The translations under genes were made by a program, and so were the position numbers. The notes under the pieces are model-generated. The model saw nothing but the letters and a program-made list of their open reading frames with translations. It was not told where the DNA came from and made no database searches. DNA of 13,826 nt from JBALVT01 sp036961345 (lineage in GTDB: Bacteria; Pseudomonadota; Gammaproteobacteria; Pseudomonadales; Halieaceae). Location of the stretch: the NCBI GenBank assembly GCA_036961345.1, contig JBALVT010000110.1:1-13826 (forward strand), in the 5' to 3' direction. Below are positions 1 to 7,419 of the stretch, piece after piece; position 1 is the stretch's first letter; every line of letters starts with the position of its first letter.

Positions 1-1
1 C

Positions 2-2290
2 AGGAAAGTGGCCCACCGTGCAAGGCATCTGCAGCAGCCCGACAATGGCCCCGCGACTGCCGCACAAGCCGGCAGAGAAAGTACTCAACGGGATGAATCC
101 ACTGCAAAGGTGCACTCTGTCGGATATTTTACAGCCCTGCAACTACTGTTCCTGTGGTTGCTGTACTCACCCCATTTAGCGGGCTTTCTGGGACTCATCG
201 CATTTGCGGAAATCGGCGAATTCTTCATGACCGCGCATATTCTGGAGTTTATCGGCGTGGGTTTAGTCATGTACCTGGTTGCCCTGGTCTTACCATTCGC
301 GAGCCTGCTATGGGTGATGGTGATCAAGCTATTGATGGGGGGGCACCTGTACAAGAACAAAGTGACCCCGGGCATCTATCCCAAGTGGAGCAGAATGCAC
401 CTGCGGGTCTGGTGCATTGGACGGCTGGAAAACTCGGTACTTGGGCCCCTGGGCACGGTGTTCCGCAGCGCTCCTCTGCTGGCATACGTATTGCGGAGGC
501 TGGGCGCGCAGGTCGGTGACAACCTTCAGTGCGCACATGACGTGGAGTTTGCAGGACCGCTGGATTTACTCTCCGTCGGAGACAGTGTTGCGATTCAAAC
601 CGGAGCCTATCTTCATACGACGAGGTGGCTGGGCCAGGAATTGCACATCGGCCCTGTTCGCCTGGAGAGTGGTTGCAAAATTGGCATGCGGGCCGCCATT
701 GCCAATGATGTGACAGTGGGGCGCGGCTCCTGGATTAATCCGTTTACACCCATCCTGGAGGACGTAGGTGAGCATGAGATGTGGGAGGGCGCCCCGGCAC
801 GCCTCAGCGGCCAGTGTGTGGCGCTGAAGCGAACCGCCAAAATCTGTGAACCCACGCAGCCCGCCTGGTTCATGGAAGCGCTCAATATCACAATGCAGGT
901 TTTTCTGGACTTCTGGCTTTTCATTGTGCCCACCGCGGTCGTTAGCTGGTTTGCCGCCACGTTCATACCTGTAGCGGATACAGTCGTCGCCAGTGATTAT
1001 TTTAAAGTGATCCCTCTGCCGGAGATTGTCTGGAATATGAGTCTGTACGCCTTCGTCACTACCTGGGCTGCTGTCGTCTTGATTTCGGTGCTTCTGTGCC
1101 TTTTTCTTCGCTTTACGCCGGCCTCGCCGGGAATCTATTCCTCTCGAGGACTCAGGGGCTACCTGCTGCTGTACCGAATGAAAAAAATGAACCAGGTCCA
1201 GAGACAATGGACATGGACCATCACCGGGCAGTATCTGCGCGCACTCGCCGGTGTGCGCTTTCCACGTTTGGGCGCCTCAGAGTGCGACCTCATGCTCAAC
1301 CTTGTTCCAGAGCTTGCCAGCGCCGACTCGCAGGTCTTCTGGTCCAATGGCAGTTTTACCAATATGCTCGACCACGGCGCGGAGCACATCAAGCTTGGCC
1401 AACTGGACATGCCCCGGAATTTCTTCAGCGGTACTAACTGCGTGGCGGAGTCCGGGCAGTTCCCATCCAACTTCCTGTTGGGCGTGTCTACACCGGGAAA
1501 TGACATCCAATTCCGGCGTCAAATGAGGGCTAGACCGGGTGAACCCATCACGGTGGCGGGAAACCCGCCCATTCGGTTTGCGAGTGCAAAATTTGACGAA
1601 GAGAATGAATCCCAGGCTCTTCCCAGCTTCGCCCTTTTCCTGACCAGGGTCTTCCTGAATGACATCTTCAGCATTGGCTTTTTGCCTATGGCGGGCATGC
1701 TGGTCTATGTGATTCTTTTCACCATTTTGCTGCGCCTGGACGGGCACCTGGTATTGAGCGCCTTCTTTGCGTTGATGCTCGCAGAAACCATCCTGGTCTT
1801 GCTGTGCGCCGCGATCAAAAAGCTTCTGGTCGGCAGCGTTTGGGGGACAGAGCACTCAACGCCGTTCTGGTCCTGGCGGCACTTCAGTTACTTTTTTGCC
1901 CAGGACTGCTTCTTTGCCTGGTGCAAGAGACCCTTGAGAATGACTGCTGGAACGGTGCTCTCCAATACTATTCTGCGAAGAATGGGCTGTGAGATTGGCA
2001 GGCGCACCTTAGTCACCTCTCCCATGCAGGCCTCTGACTGGAACGCTGTGAGCTGTGGTAACGATTGCATGATCAACGGTATTCTTCAATTGCACACTTT
2101 CGAGAATATGACGCTGAAAGTTAAGCGAACCGAAATACGGGACGGCAGCACAATTAATGTGGGGGCGACGATAATGGGCGGAGCGGTGATCGAAGCTGAT
2201 GCCACGATCCTGCCCTTGAGCCTGGTTCTGAAAGAAATGCATCTTTGTGCCGCAGGCACCTACCAGGGCAGCCCCGTTGAGCAACAATGA
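2..2290 (+). CDS. Pls/PosA-like NRPS-like protein, C-terminal membrane module (5' partial)
   Basis: The frame is open to the left edge. The first in-frame start (GTG at 8) has a purine run directly against it with no spacing, so I treat the gene as cut by the window. The visible ~760 residues are a polar linker (1-37), then about six membrane segments (roughly 43-70, 80-112, 293-320, 343-368, 555-577, 579-604) alternating with three soluble repeats (about 150-268, 375-545, 620-757). The first and third repeats carry left-handed beta-helix (hexapeptide acyltransferase-like) sequence, with glycine-spaced hydrophobic strands such as VRLESGCKIGMRAAI and TEIRDGSTINVGATIMGG. This layout matches the C-terminal part of the Pls (epsilon-poly-lysine synthetase) / PosA family, where it follows an adenylation and a carrier domain. 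Those domains would lie upstream and are not seen here. Role inferred: membrane-bound iterative condensation or transfer of an amino acid bound to the carrier protein; the substrate cannot be told. The next gene overlaps it and encodes the matching carrier-protein activator. Confidence 0.8.
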   Translation, partial: RKVAHRARHLQQPDNGPATAAQAGRESTQRDESTAKVHSVGYFTALQLLFLWLLYSPHLAGFLGLIAFAEIGEFFMTAHILEFIGVGLVMYLVALVLPFASLLWVMVIKLLMGGHLYKNKVTPGIYPKWSRMHLRVWCIGRLENSVLGPLGTVFRSAPLLAYVLRRLGAQVGDNLQCAHDVEFAGPLDLLSVGDSVAIQTGAYLHTTRWLGQELHIGPVRLESGCKIGMRAAIANDVTVGRGSWINPFTPILEDVGEHEMWEGAPARLSGQCVALKRTAKICEPTQPAWFMEALNITMQVFLDFWLFIVPTAVVSWFAATFIPVADTVVASDYFKVIPLPEIVWNMSLYAFVTTWAAVVLISVLLCLFLRFTPASPGIYSSRGLRGYLLLYRMKKMNQVQRQWTWTITGQYLRALAGVRFPRLGASECDLMLNLVPELASADSQVFWSNGSFTNMLDHGAEHIKLGQLDMPRNFFSGTNCVAESGQFPSNFLLGVSTPGNDIQFRRQMRARPGEPITVAGNPPIRFASAKFDEENESQALPSFALFLTRVFLNDIFSIGFLPMAGMLVYVILFTILLRLDGHLVLSAFFALMLAETILVLLCAAIKKLLVGSVWGTEHSTPFWSWRHFSYFFAQDCFFAWCKRPLRMTAGTVLSNTILRRMGCEIGRRTLVTSPMQASDWNAVSCGNDCMINGILQLHTFENMTLKVKRTEIRDGSTINVGATIMGGAVIEADATILPLSLVLKEMHLCAAGTYQGSPVEQQ

Positions 2291-3018
2291 TCCCAGGCGA
2301 TAGCCATGGCATAAGAGACTTTTTTGAGGATCTCTCTCGCGATATCACGCCGGTGCCGGTGCGTCACGCGGCTCATGTTTTGTATGCTCCGGTATCGAAA
2401 GATCCGGAGGTTACAAAGCGATGTGCATCGGTTCTGTCATGGGCCGAGCAGCAACGAGCTGAACGTTTTCGTTTATCCGCTGACAGGTCATTGTTTATAC
2501 AGCGGCGGGCCTTTCGGCGCTTCTGCGGCGCACTGTCCCTCGGATCATCGCAACTGTTATCCCGGATCGTTTTCGAGGAAACAGAAAAAGGCCGCCCCTA
2601 TCTTAGTGATCGCTCGGACTTGTGGTTCAGCTTTTCGTCCTGCAGTCTGGGTTTTCTGGGCGCCTGGTCGTCGAGGTGCGAAATTGGCGTCGACATCGAA
2701 GATCGAACGCGAAACCCGGGGGCAATAGAACTCGCCCGACAGTATTTTTCGGTGGCCGAGGTAAGCGCTATTGAATCACGTGGTGATTTGAACTCCGTCG
2801 AGCCCTTCTTTAAATTCTGGACTCTCAAGGAAGCCGCGCTGAAATCCATCGGGGAAGGGTTGCCCTTTGGTCTCAATGCTTTCGAATTCGAGTTGGACCC
2901 GCATTTGCGTATCGTACAGGCACCCTCTGGCTATGGAGGGTCGGAAAAATTTAGTGCCCACGTGATTGATGGATTGAAGGCTTGCACCGCCATGGTGGTC
3001 CGAAACTTTGACGACTGA
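2287..3018 (+). CDS. 4'-phosphopantetheinyl transferase, Sfp type
   Basis: A 243-residue protein that should transfer phosphopantetheine from CoA to a serine of a carrier domain. The family signature is clear: GVDIED at 134-139 (Mg-binding acidic residues D136 and E138) and WTLKEAALK at 178-186 (W178, K181, E182, K186). The usual RRAFxR and GxPYL elements are also present (RRAFRRFC near 73-80, KGRPYL at 101-106). Length fits the Sfp class rather than the ~120-residue AcpS class. The start ATG overlaps the stop of the upstream NRPS-like gene (ATGA), so translation is probably coupled and the cognate substrate is likely that protein's carrier domain. Oddity: the segment that normally reads like FN(L/I)SHS is FSFSSC at 114-119, so a serine replaces the conserved histidine that contacts CoA in Sfp. 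The other catalytic residues are intact, so I expect an active enzyme. Confidence 0.9.
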   Translation: MIPGDSHGIRDFFEDLSRDITPVPVRHAAHVLYAPVSKDPEVTKRCASVLSWAEQQRAERFRLSADRSLFIQRRAFRRFCGALSLGSSQLLSRIVFEETEKGRPYLSDRSDLWFSFSSCSLGFLGAWSSRCEIGVDIEDRTRNPGAIELARQYFSVAEVSAIESRGDLNSVEPFFKFWTLKEAALKSIGEGLPFGLNAFEFELDPHLRIVQAPSGYGGSEKFSAHVIDGLKACTAMVVRNFDD

Positions 3019-3081
3019 TTAGTAGATATATCCAAATTTCTGTTCTATTCTGTAAGCGGTTCACATAAGAATTCCACACAT

Positions 3082-3085
3082 GGAG
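3082..3085 (+). promoter_or_regulatory. Ribosome binding site of the small secreted protein gene
   Basis: GGAG lies 8 nt before the ATG at 3094, a standard Shine-Dalgarno spacing. It fixes this start and supports the reality of a short gene with no recognisable family. Confidence 0.7.
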
Positions 3086-3093
3086 CACAAAAA

Positions 3094-3489
3094 ATGAAAA
3101 CATTTAGCAAGTCACTATTAATTTCACTGTTTATGGTCGTTGCTGCACCGGCTTTTTCCGATTCAGGAAAAGCAATACAGATCTTTGAATGCGAGTTCAA
3201 TGGTGATGCGGATGCGGCTCAACTGCTTGAAGTAACCGCTGCCTGGCTAAAAGCCGCGAAGAAGACTAAAGGTGGCAAAGACATTGATGTCGGTATCAGA
3301 TTCCCGATTGCCGAGGGCGGAGATGCCGGTGGCGATTTCAGGTTCGTAATAGTCTTGCCTGATTTCGCAACATGGGGTCAATTCACGGATGCTTACGAAG
3401 GTTCAGAGGTTGAGGGTGTAGACGAGCAACTTTATGAAATCGCAGATTGCGGCGAGAGCACCATCTGGGAAGGGATGATCTTCAGGTAG
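3094..3489 (+). CDS. Small secreted protein of unknown function
   Basis: A 131-residue protein with a clear Sec signal peptide: a basic start (MKTFSK), a hydrophobic core at about 8-20, and a likely signal peptidase I site after AFS at 22. The mature part (~109 residues) is acidic, with only two cysteines (C33, C119). Once exported they could form one disulfide tying the N- and C-terminal ends together. Alternating beta-like segments (FRFVIVLPDF near 82-91) and helices (AAQLLEVTAAWLKAAKK near 41-57) hint at a small alpha/beta fold, possibly of the dimeric ferredoxin-like kind. That is a guess; I do not recognise the family. It starts 76 bp after the phosphopantetheinyl transferase gene and has its own RBS and a strong terminator, so it may be a separate transcription unit. 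Confidence 0.8.
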   Translation: MKTFSKSLLISLFMVVAAPAFSDSGKAIQIFECEFNGDADAAQLLEVTAAWLKAAKKTKGGKDIDVGIRFPIAEGGDAGGDFRFVIVLPDFATWGQFTDAYEGSEVEGVDEQLYEIADCGESTIWEGMIFR

Positions 3490-3508
3490 CCTGTATATAA
3501 TCAGACTG

Positions 3509-3538
3509 AAAGGCTGCCAGATTCGGCAGCCTTTTTTT
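3509..3538 (+). terminator. Rho-independent terminator
   Basis: An 8-bp perfect inverted repeat (AGGCTGCC at 3511-3518, GGCAGCCT at 3525-3532) with a 6-nt loop is followed directly by a run of T to 3538. Two more A-T pairs can extend the stem. It sits 20 bp after the stop of the small secreted protein gene and points with it. The opposite side has only AAA, so it is probably a poor terminator for the minus-strand gene that ends at 3565. Confidence 0.9.
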
Positions 3539-3564
3539 ATGCACGACCGAATCGTACGCGGTTA

Positions 3565-4785
3565 CTAGCGGCGTAAAGGCTGGAGCTTCAAATACGTCAG
3601 ACTGCGCCACAACCATTCAGTGGGTCCAAACCTGAATCTGGCCGACCACCAGCTGCAAAATATCAGCAGAGTCGCAAAAAAAATAACGGCATAGAAGGTG
3701 GTGACCACCGGACCCAGCAGGAAAAGCTGGCCAAAACCCCATCCGTAAAACAGCGTGGTAAACATCAAGGTACTGGCCAGGTATACCGTCAGTGCCATTC
3801 TCCCCAGGTTCTGTACGGGCCGCAATGTGGTTTGCCAGCCCGGTTTTTGCGTCAGCAAAACGATACCCGCGCCATAACCCAGTGCCAGCGCCGTCGAGCC
3901 ATAGGCGAAAAGTATATCGCCGAGAAACCGTACCCCGTTTGATGCAGTGGTGCTGGTAAAAGCGTCGTAACCGTATTTCTGGCTCAGGGACCATTCAGCG
4001 AGTGCACTTGCAGCCCCAATGCCAACACCCCAGGCAAACACTCTGCGAATCAGTGGGAGATGATGCGTGGCATTATGGAGAATTCGGGTTCGGCCCACGT
4101 ACAGGCCTAACAGAAACATGGAAAAGATTGCGAGACTCGATTCGGGGCTATTCAGATTTGACCAGATACTTGGCGGAATGGCGAAAGCATTCTCTCGAAA
4201 AACATCCATCGGGGAACCGAGATAGGGATGATCCACTCTCAGTTCGGATAGCGGCAGTGAATCTTCCCAATTGGCGGCTATATCATCGTCGCTTTCGGTG
4301 CCTATCAGATTGCCCAATGGGAATGCCGCCAGCAGTATAAACGCGAGAGTGAGAAGCGTCCGGGGCTGGGCATTGCGGAATGCTAAAAGGATCAGTCCCA
4401 GCATTGCGTATTCCATCAGAATGTCACCGTCAAAGAACAGAGCGTGTGCCATGCCAAGGAAAAACAGGATGGTCAGCCGTCTGAAGTAAGACCACAAAGA
4501 CCTGCCCTCGTGTGACATTACGCTGGCCAATTGCAGTGCGAAGCCAAAACCAAATAACATAGAGAACAAGCGCAAAGACTTGGTTTCGAATAGCGCATGT
4601 GTCCATGTACTCAAAGAACGATCCGCAAAACCAGTCCACTCGGGAGCGTCAGCCCCAAAGTTGTACATGTTGACCAGTAAAACGCCAAAAAGAGCGAAGC
4701 CACGAACTACATCAACACACTGGAGGCGAGTATTCGGATCAGTTGGTCCAAGCTGTTCCAGGGCAGGCATGCGGGTCATAAGCAT
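3565..4785 (-). CDS. DUF418 / YeiB-type multi-pass membrane protein
   Basis: A 406-residue integral membrane protein with about ten hydrophobic segments. Family marks are visible at both ends. The N-terminus has CVDVVRGFALFGVLLVNMYNF at about 23-43, the hallmark opening of DUF418/YeiB proteins. The C-terminus has GRMALTVYLASTLM near 328-341 and FGPTEWLWRSLTYLK near 386-400. A soluble loop of roughly 40 residues (162-205) separates the halves. DUF418 proteins are distantly related to membrane acyltransferases of the HGSNAT/acyltransferase-3 type; the substrate is unknown. The reading frame starts at ATG 4785, but M3 or M6 are also possible because no strong Shine-Dalgarno precedes any of them. 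It lies 142 bp downstream of the DUF3604 gene on the same strand with no convincing terminator between, so the two are probably co-transcribed. Confidence 0.85.
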   Translation of the reverse strand: MLMTRMPALEQLGPTDPNTRLQCVDVVRGFALFGVLLVNMYNFGADAPEWTGFADRSLSTWTHALFETKSLRLFSMLFGFGFALQLASVMSHEGRSLWSYFRRLTILFFLGMAHALFFDGDILMEYAMLGLILLAFRNAQPRTLLTLAFILLAAFPLGNLIGTESDDDIAANWEDSLPLSELRVDHPYLGSPMDVFRENAFAIPPSIWSNLNSPESSLAIFSMFLLGLYVGRTRILHNATHHLPLIRRVFAWGVGIGAASALAEWSLSQKYGYDAFTSTTASNGVRFLGDILFAYGSTALALGYGAGIVLLTQKPGWQTTLRPVQNLGRMALTVYLASTLMFTTLFYGWGFGQLFLLGPVVTTFYAVIFFATLLIFCSWWSARFRFGPTEWLWRSLTYLKLQPLRR

Positions 4786-4927
4786 GGCAACATCTTCAGG
4801 GATTTCCCAGTTGATTTTTTGTATATGCCTCCAATCTATATTCTGGAGAGACGACTATTAGTGCCAGTATAAAGGTACCGCCGGATAAAAGGAGGCTAAA
4901 CTTCCTACGTATAAGGCGATACCAATT

Positions 4928-6742
4928 CTAGGGGGCATACCAAATCGGTGACGACCATGCTCGCTCTGCAATCGTGGCTGGCACGTTATCCAATAAGGGT
5001 AGGCCCGCGCGCACTGAGTCATATGTTGTCCAGCGAGGCGTTGGGATTTCAAGAACCCGCGCGTAGTACAAAGTCTCTACCGATGGGTCGAATTCGGGGT
5101 CTTGCCATACGGTGGCCAATTGGGCATCGCCTATCGTGTTCAGGTAGGTGGCCGTCTTCAGATCCACGGTATTGCCCACGGAAGGAAGCTTGCCATCCTG
5201 ACCGGGCTTGCGCTCACCAGACCAGACTACATCGAATACCTTGTCGTGCGTTTCACCGCGTGCATCCACCCAGCCCTTGATAATCTGGATACGATCCAGA
5301 TTGGCCCCCAGTGCGTCTTTGCTTGCCACGACCAGGAGGCGAGGCGCGCCAGCTCCTTTGGCAGCAGGCTTCATGTCAGAGCCCATGGGGACTCCATGTT
5401 CATAGGCCTGAACCAGCATGTCCGGCCGGGTATACAAGTCTGTGGCGTAGTTCCAGCCGGCAAATAATCTCACGGCAATGCGTGAACCACTGGTGGCAAA
5501 GGTTTCGCGATTGTAAATGGAATCCCAGATTGCCTCGCGCGTGTTACTGGTGGCCCATGCACCCGTGAGTGAACCAGGTGTTTGCTCGCTCGATGCAATC
5601 CATCCACCGACCTCGCTGGTCTGGCGGCGTTTCGGTGTGGCATCTTCCAAACCGTGACCGCCGTCAAAATTGTCTTCATCGGTGTCACCCATCAATCCAT
5701 TGTGGCTGTCAGTACCACCGACAAATCCCATTTTGTAAGGATTCACGCCCAGCTCCTGTTTATGTGCCAGACCCTTGACCACACCGTAGCGAACATAATT
5801 CTCTTTTGCCGGAATACGGCCACTAAATTTGGCAATTGAGTCGGCATTTTCGTAATCGGCAAACTCATCTGCTCGCCAGAAGTTACGATGGACCTCGGAA
5901 TTGCCCTTAATTTGCATGACTTCGATGGCGCGCTCGAAATGCGCCCGTAACTTGGCGTATGCCCCGTCTATGGGTGCTCCTGCAGAATTTGTTTCGGCAA
6001 ACATCATGCCCTTACTGGCGTTGGAGTTATGCGGAATTGCGATAGACTGCACACCGGCCTTTTCCTGTTGCTCCAGCCACGCCCACAATTTCTCCTCCGT
6101 ACCGGCATCGTAGCGACTCATGGGAAATGCGGGTACGGTGCTGTCGCGGAATAATATATTGCGGTGCAAGTTGCCGCCATTGCGGACGTAGGTCCATTCA
6201 AAGGCGATCAAGGTGGAGAACAAACCGGGCTGATTATGTTGTTCCGCTGCAGCTATGACGCTTTTCCAGCCGCTCTTGACGACCGCTTCTCCGGGGAAAA
6301 ATTCCGTGCGCTTGGGGGTGGCGCTGCGACTATTCTGAATGACATATTTCATAAACCAGCGGCGCCGCTCATCGGGATCCGAGAGGCCTATTAACTGTTG
6401 TAAAATAGGATTGTCATGCCCGGGAACACCCGGATTGAGGGCCGCATACATCTCGCCCAAATATTCTACGTGATCCGTTACCGCAGCGAAGTCGAGGGGG
6501 CGGCGCATGCGGTGAGGCTGCCCGTTCACTATTACCGTCTCGCCTTTCGCGGCCCGATAGGCATCGGAAGGCGTTTGGCGGGTGCCGCCGAGGAAGGCGT
6601 CCAGCGAGTAAGCCGTGTGCACGTGGGTTTCGCCAAAGTAAACATTTCGCATTGGATTCTCGGCGGGAGTCTCAGCGACGGCGTTGAATGCAGCGCTAAA
6701 TAGGAGAGCAGTGCGCAGGAAACGAAAAGCTGTGTACATCAT
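4928..6742 (-). CDS. Secreted DUF3604 (PHP-like) protein, copy 1
   Basis: A 604-residue protein with a signal peptide (hydrophobic core at about 8-19, likely cleavage after AVA at 23), so periplasmic or exported. The body is DUF3604, which carries PHP-superfamily metal-site motifs: FGETHVHT (H40, H42), FAAVTDH (D90, H91), IPHNSN (H238) and GGTDSH (D345, H347). The complete set of His/Asp residues points to an intact metal-dependent hydrolase of phosphoester or related bonds. The natural substrate of this family is not known to me. The C-terminal third (about 400-604) is conserved with the paralogue at the right end of the window, including RIQIIKGW, YYARVLEIPTP and a terminal SPIWYAP. A GAAGGA ribosome site 5 nt before the first ATG supports this start. 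It probably heads an operon with the DUF418 gene. Confidence 0.9.
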   Translation of the reverse strand: MMYTAFRFLRTALLFSAAFNAVAETPAENPMRNVYFGETHVHTAYSLDAFLGGTRQTPSDAYRAAKGETVIVNGQPHRMRRPLDFAAVTDHVEYLGEMYAALNPGVPGHDNPILQQLIGLSDPDERRRWFMKYVIQNSRSATPKRTEFFPGEAVVKSGWKSVIAAAEQHNQPGLFSTLIAFEWTYVRNGGNLHRNILFRDSTVPAFPMSRYDAGTEEKLWAWLEQQEKAGVQSIAIPHNSNASKGMMFAETNSAGAPIDGAYAKLRAHFERAIEVMQIKGNSEVHRNFWRADEFADYENADSIAKFSGRIPAKENYVRYGVVKGLAHKQELGVNPYKMGFVGGTDSHNGLMGDTDEDNFDGGHGLEDATPKRRQTSEVGGWIASSEQTPGSLTGAWATSNTREAIWDSIYNRETFATSGSRIAVRLFAGWNYATDLYTRPDMLVQAYEHGVPMGSDMKPAAKGAGAPRLLVVASKDALGANLDRIQIIKGWVDARGETHDKVFDVVWSGERKPGQDGKLPSVGNTVDLKTATYLNTIGDAQLATVWQDPEFDPSVETLYYARVLEIPTPRWTTYDSVRAGLPLLDNVPATIAERAWSSPIWYAP

Positions 6743-6747
6743 TTAAT

Positions 6748-6753
6748 TCCTTC
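6748..6753 (-). promoter_or_regulatory. Ribosome binding site of DUF3604 copy 1
   Basis: On the minus strand GAAGGA precedes the tandem ATG ATG start by 5 nt. This supports the first of the two ATG codons as initiator. Confidence 0.7.
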
Positions 6754-7005
6754 AAATTCAAGACTCGGACGAATACCAGACTGGCGATCTATAGACGCGA
6801 TTGTGCAAACTGAACGAGTGATTACGTGCTACTTTTCTTCTTCATGGAGGCTATCTCCAAGAGCGTTGTTCACGCAAGGAGTTTAGTCTAAAAACGCTAC
6901 TTCGCCTCCACAGCCCCCGGCTGAGTATTTCCCCTTGCCTAATATCGTGTGACTAAAAGTGAGCTGTGCTAGAGTTGCCGGGAGCAAATATAAAGTTCGA
7001 ATCCT

Positions 7006-7410
7006 ATGAGTCATCCCAGAATAACATTCATTATTAATGGCACCACGTACAGCCTGTGTGCCAGCGAAACCCAGGCAATGGGAAATATCCCCGCGGCGGA
7101 TCGGGGGCAGCTCATCGCCTTACTAGAAGCGCTGAAAGCTCAGGAGATCTCCTCTCAAGAGCCCGTTGAAAAAGCGGTGAACTATGCAGCGCAGTCGGCG
7201 TCAGCAGCGACTTTCAATACCGCGCCAGTGGGGCAAATTCAGCAGCAACCAAAGCTGGAACGTATAGGAACGGGCGACGTCGATGCACTGATGGCTAGAC
7301 TGGTGATGGAGGAGAACCAGCAGAAAAAACAGGGTCTGACGAAGCAGGGTATTTATAAGGGCCTGGCTGGTTTTCTCGCGTTGGTAGTGCTGTTGGTTAT
7401 GATTTTATAG
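7006..7410 (+). CDS. Tail-anchored membrane protein of unknown function
   Basis: A 134-residue protein with no signal peptide and a single hydrophobic segment at its extreme C-terminus (about 117-134, ending VVLLVMIL), which is the tail-anchor pattern. The N-terminal part (RITFIINGTTYSL, 5-17) looks like a beta-hairpin. It is followed by a helix (28-47), an Ala/Gln-rich flexible stretch (about 55-82) and a charged helix (MARLVMEENQQKKQ, 96-109) leading into the membrane. The soluble domain should therefore face the cytoplasm. No Shine-Dalgarno is evident close to the ATG; the next in-frame ATG (codon 25) would remove the hairpin, so I keep the first. The gene is convergent with the following minus-strand gene, only 9 bp apart. 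I do not recognise the family. Confidence 0.7.
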   Translation: MSHPRITFIINGTTYSLCASETQAMGNIPAADRGQLIALLEALKAQEISSQEPVEKAVNYAAQSASAATFNTAPVGQIQQQPKLERIGTGDVDALMARLVMEENQQKKQGLTKQGIYKGLAGFLALVVLLVMIL

Positions 7411-7419
7411 CGCGAACAT

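Noticed and set aside
8..10. GTG at 8 as the true start of the NRPS-like gene
   Set aside because: The frame is open to the window edge, the purine run before it leaves no spacing for a ribosome site, and the protein would begin in a polar linker typical of the region after a carrier domain.
566..1207. 213-codon open frame on the minus strand
   Set aside because: Lies fully inside the NRPS-like gene on the opposite strand; its translation is rich in His/Arg/Gln with no recognisable motif, so it is a shadow frame.
1277..1855. 192-codon open frame on the minus strand
   Set aside because: Again opposite the NRPS-like gene, with low-complexity polar composition and no family features.
3008..3034. 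TTGACG followed by TATCCA as promoter of the small secreted protein
   Set aside because: The -35 box is good but the spacing (15) and the -10 match are poor; I could not choose between this and other weak pairs.
4860..4927. Terminator after DUF3604 copy 1
   Set aside because: Only a 4-bp AGGA/TCCT stem followed by a short T stretch on the minus strand; too weak to call.
6862..6897. AGCGTT...AACGCT inverted repeat in the gap before 7006
   Set aside because: Six bp arms with a long spacer are expected by chance; no T run and no palindromic operator character.
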